Positions 26,730-37,047 of a stretch of DNA of 64,000 bases are shown here, one piece after another; position 1 is the stretch's first letter; every line of letters starts with the position of its first letter. This DNA is from an uncultured Sulfitobacter sp. (GTDB lineage: Bacteria; Pseudomonadota; Alphaproteobacteria; Rhodobacterales; Rhodobacteraceae). Made by a program: the position numbers and the translations under genes. Below the pieces are notes generated by a model. That model searched no databases. It saw only the letters and a list, made by a program, of their open reading frames with translations, and was not told where the DNA came from. The stretch covers positions 124,001 through 188,000 of the forward strand of contig NZ_CANMFS010000002.1 in the NCBI RefSeq assembly GCF_947497275.1, written 5' to 3'.

Positions 26730-29198
26730 ATGGCTTTGGTTTTCCGCTGGCTGGTTCGTATCGCCGCCACCCTTGTCGTGTTGAGCGTTGTGACGATTGG
26801 CCTTGTCTACTGGCTCGCCTCGCGCTCGTTGCCGCAGTACGACGCCGATATCGCTGTTCCGAACCTTTCGCAGCCCGTGGAGATCGTGCGCGACAACGCC
26901 AACGTCCCGCATATTTTCGGGCAATCCGACGAGGACGTTTTCTTTGGTCTGGGCTACGCCCATGCCCAGGACAGGCTGTGGCAGATGACGACCCTGCGAC
27001 GCACAGCACAGGGCAGGCTGTCAGAAGTGTTCGGTGCCGCAACTCTGGAAGTGGACAAGCTGTTGCGCCGGTTCGATATCTACTCGCTGTCGGTCGCGTC
27101 GGTAGAGGCTCTGGACGCGTCCACCCGCAGCGCGCTCTCGGCCTACGCTGCCGGTGTGAATGCACGTCTGGACCAGATCAATACAGAAGCTCTTGGGCGC
27201 GGTGCGCCCGAAATGTTCCTGTTCAACGCGCCGATGGCCCCCTGGCGTCCGGCCGACAGCATCGCTGTCGTCAAGCTCATGGGGTTGCAACTCTCCGGCC
27301 ATCTCGATTCCGAAGTGCTGCGCGCCCGCGTCTCGCTCGCTCTGCCGGATGACAAGCGGCTGCGCGATATCCTCCCTGATGTGCCGGGTCCCGGCGTGGC
27401 CGCTCTGCCCGCGTACGCCAGCCTGTTCCCGACCGCGCCCCGCTTTGCCGCCAATATCCCGCTTGATCCACATCCGCTCTCTCCGTTTCGCAATACCGCT
27501 CTGGCCGGTGCATCCAATGCTTGGGCCGCCGCTCCGTCACGGTCCGCCTCGGGCGGCACATTGCTGGCCAATGATCCGCACCTTGGGTTTTCCGCGCCCG
27601 CGATCTGGTATCTCGCCCGGCTCGAGTTACAAAGCGGCGGCGTGATCGGTGCGACGATCCCCGGTGTTCCTGTCGTCCTGACAGGCCGCTCCGCCGACTT
27701 GGGATGGGGGCTCACATCGTCCTATATGGACGATCAGGATGTCTATATCGAAGAGCTGAACCCTGCCAACCGTGAGGAATATCGCACGCCCGACGGGTTC
27801 AAGCGGTTCCGCACCCGCGCCTCGATCATCACGGTGAAAGACCGCGATCCGGTCACCCTGACCCTGCGGTGGACCGACAATGGCCCCGTCCTGCCCGGAA
27901 CACATTACAATCTCGCCGCGATCACTCCGCCCGGCCACGTAGCCTCGCTCGCCTGGACTGTGCTAAGCCAGCGCGATACCACGATGCAGGCCGCAATCGA
28001 GCTGATGCGCGCCAAGACTGTCGCTGACGGCATCGAAGCCGCCAGGCTTTTTGTCGCGCCGTCTCAAAATCTGACGCTGGTAGATCGCGACACAATTGCC
28101 ATGAAGACCATAGGCGCCGCCCCCAAACGCGACCCCGCCCACCAAAGCCAGGGCCGCATGCCCAGTCCCGGCTGGATCGCCGCGAACCGCTGGCAGGGGA
28201 CCATCCCCTACACAGCCAACCCGGGCTTTGTCGCCCCTCCCGGCGGTATTCTAGGGAATACCAACAACAAGATGATCGACCGCGCCTTCCCCAATCACGT
28301 CTCGTTCCTCTGGGGGGACACCCAGCGCGTTCAACGTTGGACGCGCCTGATGCAGGGACGCCAGGTCCATACCCGCGACAGCTTCATCGAAGCACAGCTC
28401 GACACGGTCAGCTTCACCGCGCGCTCGCTGCTGCCGTTGATCGGCGCGGAGCTCTGGTTTACCGGCGAAGCGGCCCCTGACGGCACCCCCGAACGCCTGC
28501 GTCAACGCGCGTTGGCGCTGCTTGCGGAATGGTCCGGCGAGATGAACGAACACCTGCCGGAGCCGCTGATCTATGCAACATGGCTGCGCGCCCTTCAGGA
28601 CCGCCTCATCCAGGACGAGCTCGGTCCGCTGGCAGAAGAGTTCGACCACGTAGAGCCTCTGTTCATCGAACGGGTGTTCCGCGATGTCGAAGAGGCGAGC
28701 GCGTGGTGCGATGTGTTCCAGTCCGCGCCGGTCGAGAGCTGTGCCGACATGGCGCGGCTTGCACTGGACGATGCGCTGGTCGAGATCGACGAAAAATACG
28801 GCACGGCGCTCGAATCCCTGCGCTGGGGCGACGCCCACCAGGCGACCCACGACCACCCGATTCTGGGCGCGGTGCCAGTGCTGAGGTATTTTGTGAACAT
28901 CCGGCAAAGCACGTCGGGCGGCGACAACACGCTGATGCGCGGCCGGACCAAGGGAACCGACCCCGATCCGTTCCAGAACGTGCACGGCGCGGGATATCGC
29001 GGCGTCTATGACTTTGCCGACCCGGACAGTTCCGTTTTCGTCACCTCGACGGGCCAGTCCGGCCACCCGTTGTCGCGACATTACGACGATCTTGCACAGC
29101 TCTGGCGGCGCGGAGAGTACATCCCAATGTCACTGGATCAGGAATTGGCACGTGCCGCCGCGGTCGGCGTCACATGGCTACGGCCCCAGACGCCATGA
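26730..29198 (+). CDS. Penicillin acylase family protein (Ntn hydrolase)
   Basis: An 822-residue relative of penicillin G acylase and acyl-homoserine lactone acylases, made as a precursor that cleaves itself into alpha and beta chains. One N-terminal membrane or signal-anchor segment ([20 protein letters not shown]) suggests export. The autocatalytic nucleophile is Ser262 in [13 protein letters not shown], the expected start of the beta chain, followed by [13 protein letters not shown]. The alpha chain contains [19 protein letters not shown] and [12 protein letters not shown], both family landmarks. The natural substrate in marine bacteria may be acyl-homoserine lactones or other amides. The downstream rluE gene overlaps its stop by ATGA. 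Confidence 0.9.
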   Translation: MALVFRWLVRIAATLVVLSVVTIGLVYWLASRSLPQYDADIAVPNLSQPVEIVRDNANVPHIFGQSDEDVFFGLGYAHAQDRLWQMTTLRRTAQGRLSEVFGAATLEVDKLLRRFDIYSLSVASVEALDASTRSALSAYAAGVNARLDQINTEALGRGAPEMFLFNAPMAPWRPADSIAVVKLMGLQLSGHLDSEVLRARVSLALPDDKRLRDILPDVPGPGVAALPAYASLFPTAPRFAANIPLDPHPLSPFRNTALAGASNAWAAAPSRSASGGTLLANDPHLGFSAPAIWYLARLELQSGGVIGATIPGVPVVLTGRSADLGWGLTSSYMDDQDVYIEELNPANREEYRTPDGFKRFRTRASIITVKDRDPVTLTLRWTDNGPVLPGTHYNLAAITPPGHVASLAWTVLSQRDTTMQAAIELMRAKTVADGIEAARLFVAPSQNLTLVDRDTIAMKTIGAAPKRDPAHQSQGRMPSPGWIAANRWQGTIPYTANPGFVAPPGGILGNTNNKMIDRAFPNHVSFLWGDTQRVQRWTRLMQGRQVHTRDSFIEAQLDTVSFTARSLLPLIGAELWFTGEAAPDGTPERLRQRALALLAEWSGEMNEHLPEPLIYATWLRALQDRLIQDELGPLAEEFDHVEPLFIERVFRDVEEASAWCDVFQSAPVESCADMARLALDDALVEIDEKYGTALESLRWGDAHQATHDHPILGAVPVLRYFVNIRQSTSGGDNTLMRGRTKGTDPDPFQNVHGAGYRGVYDFADPDSSVFVTSTGQSGHPLSRHYDDLAQLWRRGEYIPMSLDQELARAAAVGVTWLRPQTP

Positions 29199-29761
29199 CG
29201 GGCCGCATTATCCTGTTCAACAAACCGTTCGGCGTGCTGTCGCAGTTCACCGACAAGGGCACCGAAGGCACCCCGCGCCCGACCCTGTCAACTTTCATCG
29301 ACGAAAAAGGCTTCTACCCCGCCGGACGTCTCGACCGGGACAGCGAAGGGCTGCTCGTCCTCACAGATCACGGACCGCTTCAGGCCCGCATCAGCAATCC
29401 AAAGTACAAACTGGAAAAAACCTATCTGGTGCAGGTCGAAGGAGCGCCGGAGGACGCAATGCTCGACGCACTGCGCAAGGGCGTGTCGCTCAAGCATGGC
29501 CGTACCCGCCCCGCCAAGGCCGACATTACCGATCCGCCCGCTGATCTATGGCCGCGCGACCCACCCGTTCGGTTTCGAAAATCCATCCCCGACGCCTGGC
29601 TGCGTATCACGATCACCGAAGGGCGCAATCGTCAAATCCGCCGGATGACCGCCCATGTCGGCCTGCCGACCCTGCGCCTGATCCGCCTGTCTGTTGGAAA
29701 CTGGCAGCTGAACCAACTTCAACCCGGCGCTTGGCGGTTTGCCTCCCCAACCGGTAGCTGA
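29195..29761 (+). CDS. rluE: Pseudouridine synthase, RsuA/RluE type
   Basis: A small pseudouridine synthase of about 188 residues, predicted to modify 23S rRNA (RluE modifies U2457 in E. coli). It lacks an S4 domain, as RluE does. The catalytic motif [18 protein letters not shown] contains the active aspartate. The family-specific KTYLVQVEG and [19 protein letters not shown] segments are present. The ATG at 29195 overlaps the stop of the penicillin acylase gene; an in-frame ATG at 29174 would add seven residues. The gene ends 14 bases before a roseobacter-type intergenic repeat. Confidence 0.9.
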   Translation: MTGRIILFNKPFGVLSQFTDKGTEGTPRPTLSTFIDEKGFYPAGRLDRDSEGLLVLTDHGPLQARISNPKYKLEKTYLVQVEGAPEDAMLDALRKGVSLKHGRTRPAKADITDPPADLWPRDPPVRFRKSIPDAWLRITITEGRNRQIRRMTAHVGLPTLRLIRLSVGNWQLNQLQPGAWRFASPTGS

Positions 29762-29774
29762 TCCTCAACTCGCC

Positions 29775-29842
29775 ATTTCTTTTGGCCAGAAATATCCCGG
29801 GGGAGCCGTTTGCCGCAGGCAATCGGCGGGGGCTGGCCCCCG
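29775..29842 (+). repeat. Dispersed intergenic repeat, copy 1
   Basis: The segment starts ATTTCTTTTGGC and continues to GAAATATCCCGGGG at about 29802. A perfect stem CGGGGG/CCCCCG with loop CTGG follows at 29827-29842. It begins 14 bases after the rluE stop and lies between convergent genes. Copies occur at 35570-35617 (opposite strand) and 52665-52711. The hairpin may serve as a terminator for rluE and the facing gene. Confidence 0.8.
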
Positions 29843-29864
29843 TGCGGCTGCGTAACCGCGCGCG

Positions 29865-30266
29865 CTATGCGAAATAACGCGCAACCAGAACACCAAACGC
29901 CGCCGATCCACCGGTCAGGACTGTCCCCCAGCACAGATCTGTCACCACAAGCGTCGCAGTCCAGTCCTTCAAGACAGCATAGTTGGTGAATTCGTAGGTG
30001 CCGTAGGCCGCGGCTCCGAGAAGCGCCGCATTGCCGAACACCCACCAAAGGCTTTTCCCGGCGCTCATCGCGGGCCAAGACACGAACCAGATCACCACCG
30101 CTACCAGGAAAGCGTAGAAAAAGAATGCGGGCAGAAGCCGCAGTTCGTCCAGCATCAGAGGCCCTATATCGCGAGCGAAAATCGGTTTGATGAAATAGCT
30201 CAGCGCGACGAAGTCGACTGCGAGAAAGAAGACGAAGGTCGCGAAAAAGAGGATCAAGATGGTCAT
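29865..30266 (-). CDS. DUF2177 family membrane protein
   Basis: A small inner-membrane protein of 133 residues with four hydrophobic segments, starting MTILILFFATFVFFLAVDFV. The pattern of an acidic residue in the first helix (LAVDFVALSYF), the GTYEFTNYAVLKDW loop and the DLCWGTVLTGGSAA segment match DUF2177. The function is unknown. A GGAG site precedes the ATG. It is transcribed in the same direction as hflX upstream, with 96 bases between, and could be cotranscribed, though no functional tie is seen. Confidence 0.85.
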   Translation of the reverse strand: MTILILFFATFVFFLAVDFVALSYFIKPIFARDIGPLMLDELRLLPAFFFYAFLVAVVIWFVSWPAMSAGKSLWWVFGNAALLGAAAYGTYEFTNYAVLKDWTATLVVTDLCWGTVLTGGSAAFGVLVARYFA

Positions 30267-30362
30267 GGCGTGGCTCCGGTCCTTGCGGTTGGTAAGCAGT
30301 GGTATCGCGTGTCAGAGAATATGACCTGTTACGCGGCGATTTCGACCACCGACCAAAGAATA

Positions 30363-31661
30363 TTACAGCCGCTGGTACGCCGCTTCCTGCTCGGCCGACC
30401 AACGCACGACCAGCTCGATGCCGTCGTCGGTCTGCACCTCATCGACCACGACCTCCTGTGCGTAGAGCCACGCGCGCCTGCGCCCGTCTGCGAAATCCAG
30501 TGTCAATTCCGCCTCGCGCAGCGCACCCTGCAGCGCAACGCCCACAACGTGCTGCAGGTGATCCAGCCCCTCACCGGTCACCGCAGAGATCACAAGCACT
30601 GCATCATCCCGGTCTGCCCGCGTCCGTAGCGCCTCGGCACGATCCTCAGGCAGCAGGTCGATCTTGTTCCAGATCTCGAAACTGCGTGTCTCGGCCGGCA
30701 CTCCCAGCGAGGTGAGGATTTCGCGCACATCGCGGGCCTGTTCCTCGGTCTCCGCGTGCGAAATGTCGCGCACGTGCAGGATGATGTCCGCGGCCAGCAC
30801 CTCCTCCAGCGTCGCCCGGAACGCCGCGACCAGTTCCGTCGGCAGATCGGAGATAAAGCCCACCGTATCGCTGAGGATGATCTCGGGTCCGTCAAGCAGC
30901 TCGAGGCTCCGCATCGTGGGATCCAATGTTGCGAACAACATGTCCTTTGCCATCACCTCCGCACCGGTCAACCGATTGAAAAGGGTGGATTTACCCGCGT
31001 TGGTATAGCCGACGAGCGCGACGATCGGGAACGGAACCTTGGCGCGGGCTGCCCGGTGCAACGCGCGCGTCTTGACGACCTTGTCAAGCTGACGTCGCAG
31101 ACGGACAAGCTGTTCGTCGATTGCGCGCCGGTCCGCTTCGATCTGCGTCTCGCCGGGACCGCCGACGAACCCCAATCCGCCGCGCTGACGCTCAAGGTGG
31201 GTCCACGCACGCACCAGACGGGTGCGCTGATAATTCAACGCCGCCATCTCGACCTGCAAAACCCCTTCCCGCGTTGCGGCGCGGTCCGAGAATATCTCGA
31301 GGATCAGCCCGGTGCGGTCCAACAGCTTGATCTTCCACGCCTTTTCAAGGTTGCGCTGTTGCACTGGCGTCACCGGGCCGTCGACAAGCACCAGCTCGAT
31401 TTCATTGTCATGCAGGATGTCGCGGATTTCGTCGATCTTGCCGGAGCCGAACAGATGGCCCGCGCTAACCGCACGCAGCGGCACGACATCCGCGCCGATT
31501 ACTTCGAGATTGGGAAGGGCTTGCGCCAGGGCAACCGCTTCGGCCAGAGCCGGGACCGCGTCCCGCCGGTCCTGATCCGTCTTTATATCGGGATGCAGGA
31601 CCCATGCGCGCGTTTGCGCGGGGCCGTCGGACTCGTCAATCTGGAATTGCGTCTTACTCAA
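30363..31661 (-). CDS. hflX: GTPase HflX
   Basis: A ribosome-binding GTPase that splits stalled or heat-damaged 70S ribosomes. The 432-residue protein has the N-terminal HflX domain ([16 protein letters not shown] and [13 protein letters not shown]), a glycine-rich linker [19 protein letters not shown], and the G domain with Walker A GYTNAGKS at 218-225, DTVGF and NKID. The frame begins with a TTG that overlaps the hfq stop codon (TTGA), so translation is coupled to hfq. The hfq-hflX order is widespread in proteobacteria. Confidence 0.95.
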
Positions 31662-31897
31662 GACGCGTCTTCGCCCTCATACAGGCTGATCGGCTGACTC
31701 GGCATGATCGTCGAGATCGCGTGCTTGTAAACCAGCTGCGATTGTCCGTCACGTCGCAGCAGAACACAGAAATTGTCGAACCATGTGATAACGCCTTGAA
31801 GCTTCACACCGTTGATCAGAAAAATCGTGACCGGAACTTTCGTTTTGCGTACGTGGTTCAGGAATGCATCCTGAAGATTCTGTCTGTCAGACGCCAT
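31658..31897 (-). CDS. hfq: RNA chaperone Hfq
   Basis: The hexameric Sm-like protein that helps small RNAs pair with mRNAs. The 79-residue product ([20 protein letters not shown]) has Sm1 [20 protein letters not shown] and the Sm2 signature with the diagnostic YKHA in [13 protein letters not shown]. The C-terminal tail is very short, as in other alphaproteobacteria. The ATG at 31897 is preferred to a TTG at 31912. It lies downstream of trkH and is coupled to hflX. It is a likely partner for the candidate small RNA at 11.5 kb. Confidence 0.96.
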
Positions 31898-32023
31898 TTG
31901 CGTTTCTTTCAATTATTCTTGCTATTTGCCGTCATAGGCCCGCTTAACCCCGACTATGGAGGCCGAATTGGGAAGTTTCCACCCCAAAATCGGGCATTTG
32001 GCGGATTGCGCGCCGGCCTCGTG

Positions 32024-33559
32024 TCACGCGCGCCACAGGTCGGGCGTCAAAAGCGCGATGATGGCTAGCGTTTCGAGCCGGCCCAGGACCATGGCGGTGC
32101 ATAGAATGGCCTTCGCCCCGAGGCTCAACTCAATCAACGCGATGGGTGCATCGGCAGCGACCTGGGTCAGTGGACCAGTCGTCGACAGCGTGGCGATGGA
32201 AAGAACCAACGCGTTGTCAAAGCTGACCCCCACGAGTGCCAGCGCAAGCGTCACGGCGGCAAAGGACAGTGCGAAGAGCATGAAAAACACCCACGCGATA
32301 AACGCGCCTCCTGATTGCAGCCGCCGGCCTGCGGCCCCCGCTCCGCTGACCGAATGCGGATGGACCAGCTGCTGCATTTCGCGCACTCCGTTGCGGTACA
32401 AGGCGAACACCCGCAACAGCTTGACGCCGCCCGCGGTGGTGGCGACACCGCCACCGACGAGAGACAGCCCCATGAGGATCAAACCGGGTGTGCGCAGACC
32501 GGACCAGCTTTGCGCATCTGTCCAATAGTCGGAGACAAACCCGGTTGTCGACAAAAAGGAGATGACCGTAAAAAGCCCCCCCCACAGCCCCGCCAGGGCA
32601 GTGGCGAAAGGGGCATCGCCGGGGATGTCGTAGGCACCCAGGAAGTGGCGCAGGAACAGAATGAGCGGCACCGACACCACGATGGCCACACCGATGCGAA
32701 ACTCGGGGTCCGTACGCAATCCACCCTGCGCCGATGTGACCGTATCGGACGAAAATGTCAGACGAGATAGCGCGAACAGCATGAAGACCGCCATAATCAC
32801 CTCGGGCAGAATGCCGCCGGTGCCGCCATCGAGCCCGCCGGTGGCCGAGATGCCAGATGTGGCCATCACCGACATCGCATGGGCGAGCGCCTCGAGTGCG
32901 CCCTGACCTGTAAAGATCAGCAACAGCCACAAGAACAGGGTCAGGCCCGCATAAAGCGGCACCAGCGTGCGAACCGCGCGTCCGATCCGCTGGCGCGCGC
33001 TAACCGGCGCGGTCGTATTGGCATCCTGAACACTGTGGCCCGGTTCGGCCTGTGCGGTGACTTCGAAACCGCCCAGATTGAGGGGCGCCAGAATTGCGAC
33101 GGCGGCGACCCACATCAGCATGCCGCCCATCCAACCCACTTGTGCACGCCAAAGATGCAGCGGGTTACCCAATCGGTTCGGATCGTCAAAGAGCGTCGCA
33201 CCGGTCGTTGTCAGCGCGCTGAGCATCTCGAAATAGGCGTGCGCGAACCGCGTCGTCGGCAAGGCTTCGACAAACGGAACGGCAAGAACCGCCGGCAGAA
33301 ACACAAAGGCCGAAAAAAGCGAGAGCAGCGGGCCCATGGTCCCGTAGCGCGGTGCGCGTCCTGCGTGGGCCACGCCAATCAACAGAAAGATGATGCAGCC
33401 CAGCGTCCCTGCATAGAAGAAAGCCTGTGCCGTGCTGTGCGCGTTGATAACCAGCGCGTAGCCCGCAGGCACGAACATCGACGCGCACGCCAGACCGAAC
33501 ATCAGCAAAAACAGGGGTAACTGCAGCATTTCACGGCGAAGGTAGCTTTGTCGGCGCAC
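32024..33559 (-). CDS. trkH: Potassium uptake protein TrkH
   Basis: The membrane channel subunit of the Trk potassium uptake system, about 511 residues. Four selectivity-filter loops, each with a central TTG or TSG, can be seen: ALTTTGATLFDD, VMATSGISATGG, FLSTTGFVSDYW and TLSTTGPLTQ. These mark the four-fold repeat of the SKT superfamily. The start is a GTG at 33559, fixed by a perfect AAAGGAGGT site 6 bases upstream. It follows trkA with a 33-base gap, so both subunits come from one operon. Confidence 0.95.
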   Translation of the reverse strand: MRRQSYLRREMLQLPLFLLMFGLACASMFVPAGYALVINAHSTAQAFFYAGTLGCIIFLLIGVAHAGRAPRYGTMGPLLSLFSAFVFLPAVLAVPFVEALPTTRFAHAYFEMLSALTTTGATLFDDPNRLGNPLHLWRAQVGWMGGMLMWVAAVAILAPLNLGGFEVTAQAEPGHSVQDANTTAPVSARQRIGRAVRTLVPLYAGLTLFLWLLLIFTGQGALEALAHAMSVMATSGISATGGLDGGTGGILPEVIMAVFMLFALSRLTFSSDTVTSAQGGLRTDPEFRIGVAIVVSVPLILFLRHFLGAYDIPGDAPFATALAGLWGGLFTVISFLSTTGFVSDYWTDAQSWSGLRTPGLILMGLSLVGGGVATTAGGVKLLRVFALYRNGVREMQQLVHPHSVSGAGAAGRRLQSGGAFIAWVFFMLFALSFAAVTLALALVGVSFDNALVLSIATLSTTGPLTQVAADAPIALIELSLGAKAILCTAMVLGRLETLAIIALLTPDLWRA

Positions 33560-33565
33560 GCAAGG

Positions 33566-33574
33566 ACCTCCTTT
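33566..33574 (-). promoter_or_regulatory. Near-perfect ribosome binding site for trkH
   Basis: AAAGGAGGT on the minus strand, complementary to the 16S rRNA tail, sits 6 bases upstream of a GTG codon. It decides the GTG at 33559 as the trkH start over the ATG ten codons further in. Confidence 0.8.
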
Positions 33575-33592
33575 GCGGGTGAAGCGGGCAGA

Positions 33593-34969
33593 TCAGAAGA
33601 AATCGATCGAGACCTGCATCAGCTTTTCAAGCTGTGCCACATCTTTCGTCAACACGAACGCCGCGATCACATCGCCTTCCTCGATCCGGGTGTCGCCCTT
33701 GGGGCGGATCACTTCCTTGCCCTTGCGCACGGCCCCTATCAACGCGCCTTCGGGAAAATCGATTTCGCTCACCAGCTTGCCGGCCATCGGAGACGTCGAC
33801 AGCACCTCCGCCTCGATCACCTCTGCCTCGGCGTCGCCGATCGAATAGACGGCGCGCACGCGACCGTGCCGGATGTGGCGCAGGATGGAGCTGACGGTTG
33901 TGGCGCGCGGATTGATGTAGGCGTCAATGCCCAGAGGCTGCATCAGCGGGATCAGCGTCGGATCGTTGATCAACGCAATCACATAGTCGCAACCCTCGGC
34001 CTTGGCGCGCACGCAGGCGAGCATGTTGGTCTTGTCGTCATCGGTGACGGCGAGCATCGCATCGGCACGGCTGATACCGGCCTCCGCCAGCAGCGCCGCA
34101 TCCAGACCGTCGCCGTTCAGCACAATGGTGCGTTCAAGGGCCTCCGCCGCACGCTCCGCACTGGTGCGGTTCTTCTCGATCACCTTGGCCCGGACACGTT
34201 TGGCCCGCCGCTCCAGCGTCAGGGCGACACTCAGACCGACATTGCCGCCGCCCACCAGCACGATGCGTTCCTGACTTGACGAGGTCTTGCCGAAGATCTC
34301 CATCGTGCGCGAAATGTCGTCCCGGTGCACGAAGATATAACAATCATCACCAGCGAAAAGCTGGTCTTCGGGCTCGGGCGCGAACAATTTGCCTTCACGG
34401 CGCACACCGACCACGACCGCACGCAGCGTCGAGAACAGATCGGTCAACTGACGCAAAGGCGTGTTGAGCACCGGACACTCCGCATCCAGGGTGATGCCCA
34501 GCAGCTGCGCGTGGCCATCCATGAAGATTTCTGTATCGAACGCGGCAGGAGCCGAAAGGCGTTGCAGCGCCGCGGCCGCGACCTCGCGTTCGGGGCTGAT
34601 TACGACGTCGATCGGCAAATGATCGCGCCGGTAAAGATCAGAATAGATCGCGTCGAGGTAGGATTGCGCGCGCAGGCGCGCGATCTTGCGGTTAATGCCA
34701 AAAACCGAATGAGCCACCTGACAGGTGACCATGTTCACCTCGTCGGAATGGGTCGCGGCGATGATCATGTCGGCATCGGCCGCCCCCGCGCGCGCGAGCA
34801 CGTCCGGGTAGCTGGCGAATCCGGCGACCCCCTGCACGTCGAGGGTATCGGTCGCGCGCCGGACAAGATCGGTATTGCTGTCGACCACCGTCACGTCATT
34901 GCGCTCTCCCGACAGATGACGCGCGATTTGCCAGCCGACCTGACCTGCGCCGCAAACGATGATTTTCAT
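33593..34969 (-). CDS. trkA: Trk potassium transporter regulatory subunit TrkA
   Basis: A cytoplasmic NAD(H)-binding protein that gates TrkH. Its 458 residues show the usual duplicated layout: first RCK-N domain with MKIIVCGAGQVGWQIARHLS, an RCK-C domain, a second RCK-N with RIVLVGGGNVGLSVALTLER and a second RCK-C ending in GDVIAAFVL. It is directly upstream of trkH. It is divergent from a small lipoprotein gene and lies next to the ntr operon, as in many Rhodobacteraceae. Confidence 0.96.
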   Translation of the reverse strand: MKIIVCGAGQVGWQIARHLSGERNDVTVVDSNTDLVRRATDTLDVQGVAGFASYPDVLARAGAADADMIIAATHSDEVNMVTCQVAHSVFGINRKIARLRAQSYLDAIYSDLYRRDHLPIDVVISPEREVAAAALQRLSAPAAFDTEIFMDGHAQLLGITLDAECPVLNTPLRQLTDLFSTLRAVVVGVRREGKLFAPEPEDQLFAGDDCYIFVHRDDISRTMEIFGKTSSSQERIVLVGGGNVGLSVALTLERRAKRVRAKVIEKNRTSAERAAEALERTIVLNGDGLDAALLAEAGISRADAMLAVTDDDKTNMLACVRAKAEGCDYVIALINDPTLIPLMQPLGIDAYINPRATTVSSILRHIRHGRVRAVYSIGDAEAEVIEAEVLSTSPMAGKLVSEIDFPEGALIGAVRKGKEVIRPKGDTRIEEGDVIAAFVLTKDVAQLEKLMQVSIDFF

Positions 34970-35101
34970 GACCGGAGGATCCCCTGCTGCGTGGGCGAAT
35001 ACCTATGCCCCGCGTGCGTTTGAACGCGGCCAGAAATGGCAGATGGCCGCGACGGGGTCAATTCAATTGTCAGATGCACGGGGTTCTGGCACTATCGCTG
35101 C

Positions 35102-35563
35102 ATGTATAGACTAGTATGGCTTTTCCCGCTTCTCTTCGCCTGCGCACCGTTGCAGACCAACTACAAGCCCGGGGTCAGCGTGGCGCAGCTCAACCGCGAC
35201 CAGACCGAATGCGACGTGCGTGCCGAGCGTAAAGTACCCTCACGGGTCCAGATCCGGCGTTTGCCGCCCGAATACATTCCTGGCCGCGAGGTCTGCCGCA
35301 AGAACGGCAAATGCCGTGTTATTGCGGGCTATTGGATCCCCGGTGAAACGGTCGCATTCGACCCAACCGAAAACCTGCGGGCGCGCGTGGGACAGCAGTG
35401 CATGGCCGAGCGCGGCTATGCCCCCGTCTCGATCCCTCAATGCAGCGATGCCGTGCGCGCAGCGGCCCCCGCGCGCGTGACCACCCGGCTTCCGCGTCTG
35501 ACCGACAGCTCATGTGTGATCCGCAACAGTGACGGAAGTTTTCAGATTGTGAACGCGGGTTAG
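35102..35563 (+). CDS. Hypothetical lipoprotein
   Basis: A 153-residue protein of unknown function. The short signal MYRLVWLFPLLFACAPLQTN ends in a lipobox (LFAC) that would be lipidated at Cys14. The mature part contains RDQTECDVRAERKVP, a CRKNGKCRVIAGYWIPGE segment and later cysteines (QQCMAERGY, QCSDAV, SSCVIR), so disulfides are possible. The ATG at 35102 is chosen because it begins the signal; the frame is open further upstream without coding character. It is divergent from trkA and convergent with ntrX. Confidence 0.7.
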   Translation: MYRLVWLFPLLFACAPLQTNYKPGVSVAQLNRDQTECDVRAERKVPSRVQIRRLPPEYIPGREVCRKNGKCRVIAGYWIPGETVAFDPTENLRARVGQQCMAERGYAPVSIPQCSDAVRAAAPARVTTRLPRLTDSSCVIRNSDGSFQIVNAG

Positions 35564-35569
35564 GCCGGA

Positions 35570-35617
35570 CCGGGGCCAGCCCCGGACCCCGGGATATTTT
35601 CAGCCAAAAGAAATAGG
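35570..35617 (-). repeat. Dispersed intergenic repeat, copy 2
   Basis: Read on the minus strand, the copy starts ATTTCTTTTGGC and continues through AAAATATCCCGGGG. A GC hairpin (CCGGGG/CCCCGG, 35570-35585) follows. It begins about 10 bases after the ntrX stop, mirroring the position of copy 1 after rluE, and separates ntrX from the convergent lipoprotein gene. Confidence 0.8.
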
Positions 35618-35627
35618 ACGGATGAGA

Positions 35628-37025
35628 TCAGACGTCGTCAACGTGGGCGATGCGGGTACCCGATTTTGCCGATGTGACCACGCCGAGGCTTTTGAGTTTG
35701 CGGTGCAGGGCCGAGCGTTCCATGCCGACAAAGTTGGCCGTTCTGGAGATGTTGCCACCGAAGCGGTTGATCTGTGTGAGAAGGTATTCACGCTCGAACG
35801 CTTCGCGGGCTTCGCGCAAGGGCAGGCTTGCCATCGCGCCTGAAAGTACGACGCGTCCCTCCTCGTCGCCGTGGTCTTCTTCGCCGGGCAATTCGCGTGC
35901 TTCGATCGGATCGGTTCCCTCGCCCAGAATGAGGACGCGTTCGACAAGGTTTTTCAGCTGGCGCACGTTTCCGGGCCAGACCATCGTCTGCATTAAAGCC
36001 TGGGCGTCGTCTGAGATTGCGCGTCGGGGCAGCCCCTGAATGGTGTTGAATTCCGCGATGAAGTGATCTGCAAGCAGCGGAATGTCTTCGCGGCGTTCCG
36101 CGAGCGACGGCACCGCGATCGGCACCACATTGAGCCGGTGGTAGAGTTCCTGCCGGAACCGGTCTGCCTGGATCTCTGCGGCGAGATCGCGGTTCGTGCT
36201 GGAGATCACGCGCAAATCGACCCGCACCTTGTCGTTGCCGCCGACGCGGGTAAACTGCTGATCGACCAGAACACGCAGAATTTTCGATTGGGTGCCGAGC
36301 GGCATGTCGGCAACTTCGTCGAAATAGACGACGCCGCCGTGCGCCTGTTCCAGCAGGCCCGGTTCGACCCCGCGATCGGCCGTTTCACGGCCAAAGAGCA
36401 CTTCTTCCATTCGGTCAGGTGCTACGCCTGCACAGTTGATCGTGATGAAGGGCGCGGAGGCACGCGCCGAATGGGCGTGGATGTAGCGCGCGGCGACTTC
36501 CTTGCCGGCCCCGGCGGGGCCAGTGAGCATCACCCGGCCATTGGATTTGGTTACCTTGTCGAGTTGTCCGACCAACGTCCGGAAGGCGGCGGAATGGCCG
36601 ATCATGTCCGTGTTGGCCGTGTCACGGCGTTTGAGGCTGAGGTTCTCGCGGCGCAGGCGGGACGTTTCCATCGCCCGGCGGATCACGACAAGCAACTGAT
36701 CGATGTTGAATGGTTTCTCGATGAAATCATAGGCGCCCTGTTTGATGGCGGCGACGGCGATTTCGACGTTGCCATGGCCCGAAATGATCACGACCGGCAC
36801 GTCAGGATTGTCGCGCTTTACGGTTTTGAGGATGTCGATGCCATCCATCTTGCTGTCCTTGAGCCAGATATCGAGGATCATCAGCGCCGGGGGTTCCGTA
36901 TTGACTGCCTGCATCGCGTCGTCGGAGTTGCCGGCAAGACGGGTGGCAAAGCCTTCGTCCTGGAGAATATCTGAGATCAGCTCGCGAATGTCGCGCTCGT
37001 CGTCCACGATCAGTATGTCACCCAT
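35628..37025 (-). CDS. ntrX: Nitrogen regulation response regulator NtrX
   Basis: Response regulator paired with the membrane kinase NtrY, involved in nitrogen, redox and envelope control. The 465-residue protein has a receiver domain with phospho-acceptor D52 (LMILDIWLK), an AAA+ domain with Walker A GPAGAGKE (169-176) and Walker B VVYFDEVAD (232-240), and a C-terminal Fis-type helix-turn-helix (ISRTANFVGMERSALHRKLK). Where sigma-54 activators carry GAFTGA, this protein reads LFGRETADRGVEPG, so activation through sigma-54 is unlikely. It is 22 bases downstream of ntrY. Confidence 0.95.
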   Translation of the reverse strand: MGDILIVDDERDIRELISDILQDEGFATRLAGNSDDAMQAVNTEPPALMILDIWLKDSKMDGIDILKTVKRDNPDVPVVIISGHGNVEIAVAAIKQGAYDFIEKPFNIDQLLVVIRRAMETSRLRRENLSLKRRDTANTDMIGHSAAFRTLVGQLDKVTKSNGRVMLTGPAGAGKEVAARYIHAHSARASAPFITINCAGVAPDRMEEVLFGRETADRGVEPGLLEQAHGGVVYFDEVADMPLGTQSKILRVLVDQQFTRVGGNDKVRVDLRVISSTNRDLAAEIQADRFRQELYHRLNVVPIAVPSLAERREDIPLLADHFIAEFNTIQGLPRRAISDDAQALMQTMVWPGNVRQLKNLVERVLILGEGTDPIEARELPGEEDHGDEEGRVVLSGAMASLPLREAREAFEREYLLTQINRFGGNISRTANFVGMERSALHRKLKSLGVVTSAKSGTRIAHVDDV

Positions 37026-37047
37026 GCTCGAATACTCCTTGGTTGTA

